Shown: piece by piece, positions 12,405-12,622 of the stretch | Layout of the letters: every line of letters starts with the position of its first letter | Numbering within the stretch: position 1 is the stretch's first letter | NCBI GenBank assembly: GCA_025924845.1 | Contig: JAICHN010000106.1 | Span: 1 to 12,622, forward strand | Length of the DNA: 12,622 bases | Direction: 5' to 3' | DNA from: Chloroflexota bacterium | GTDB taxonomy: Bacteria > Chloroflexota > UBA5177 > JANWHV01 | The notes under the pieces: generated by a model | What the model was told of the DNA's origin: nothing | The model's database searches: none | What the model saw: only the letters and a program-made list of their open reading frames with translations | Made by a program: the position numbers and the translations under genes

Positions 12405-12622
12405 ATGGTACCAGCCACCACCACCCGCCAACCGGCCACCTGTTCACCGGCCCGCGCCTGCTGGCTGCGCGCCTGGGACCGCGCCAAGGCCGAAAAGCTC
12501 ATCCCCTTCAAGAACGCCGATGGTTCTTGGGCCGTGAAGACCTACACCGTGAGCGTGACCGGCGCCGGGTGGTCCGACCTCTCCTGCACGTGCGCCGCCG
12601 GTCGGAACGGCCGCATCTGCAA
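12405..12622 (+). CDS. SWIM-like zinc-finger protein, partial at right edge
   Basis: The frame is open from ATG 12405, preceded by AAAGGA (12391-12396), to the window end (72 codons). The start is rich in Thr, Pro and Ala, then ACWLRAWDRAKAEKLIPFKNADG leads to TYTVSVTGAGWSDLSCTCAAGRNGRICK. The CTC pair followed by a C eight residues later fits the CxCxnC part of a SWIM zinc finger; the expected final histidine lies just beyond the edge. SWIM fingers bind DNA or proteins. The gene is transcribed divergently from the HTH/HicA-like operon and shares its operator region. The C-terminal part is not in the window, so length and other domains are unknown. Confidence 0.6.
   Translation, partial: MVPATTTRQPATCSPARACWLRAWDRAKAEKLIPFKNADGSWAVKTYTVSVTGAGWSDLSCTCAAGRNGRIC

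Larger units (their letters stand above)
4251..12622. mobile_element. Integrated element (ICE, plasmid-like or prophage-like), left part only
   Basis: The boundary is set by the tRNA-Pro fragment at 4251-4291. Inside follow repeated arm-like motifs, two excisionase-like genes, a self-contained replication block (primase-polymerase, helicase-like ATPase, SSB), phage-type HTH proteins and a HicA-like operon. Several genes overlap by 4 bp at stop/start. No integrase, relaxase, structural phage gene or second att site is visible, so the type of element stays open and it continues past the right edge. Decay in 9270-11500 suggests that the element is old or partly degraded. Confidence 0.75.

Overview
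The window is GC-rich DNA that holds a chromosomal flank (about 1-4250) and the left part of an integrated mobile element (about 4251 to beyond the right edge). The style of the flank regulator (helix-turn-helix, cyclase-like domain, NB-ARC and TPR in one chain) and the GC-rich coding suggest a Chloroflexota (Thermomicrobia-like) or actinobacterium-like host. This is inference from protein style only.

Chromosomal flank. A large minus-strand regulator runs off the left edge. It is broken by a one-base frameshift near 1260, and its cyclase-like domain has lost the usual metal-binding motif. Divergent from it is an intact EthA-like flavin monooxygenase (2550-4061) with a textbook Baeyer-Villiger fingerprint. 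The gap between them carries a perfect 18-bp palindrome and a TATAAT box.

Element boundary. At 4251-4291, on the minus strand, lies the 3' part of a tRNA-Pro(GGG) gene, from the anticodon loop to the discriminator base. It is followed by a strong hairpin terminator. The 5' half is missing, which is what a displaced attachment site looks like after tyrosine-recombinase integration. The intact tRNA should then lie at the far end of the element, outside the window. Next to the fragment are clustered GGTAG/GTAGTAG repeats (possible integrase arm sites), then a 15-bp inverted repeat with a third copy of its core, then a perfect palindrome.

Element genes. Two overlapping excisionase-like helix-turn-helix genes lead into a replication block: an AEP primase-polymerase, a DUF3987-like helicase/ATPase, a small protein with a TubC_N-like domain, and SSB. 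The first three overlap by 4 bp at each stop/start. An eroded accessory region follows. There a SLOG (DUF2493-like) gene and an opposing phage-type HTH gene run into each other, a 356-residue protein ends at an amber codon with coding-like sequence beyond it, and fragments of a plasmid/phage DNA-binding protein remain. The right end has a tightly overlapping minus-strand operon (MerR-like HTH, HicA-like protein, small unknown protein). It is divergent from a SWIM-like zinc-finger gene cut by the window edge, and two copies of the same operator-like palindrome sit in the shared promoter region.

No integrase, relaxase, capsid or conjugation gene is visible. The element is best called a replicating integrative element or decayed prophage whose recombinase lies outside the window.
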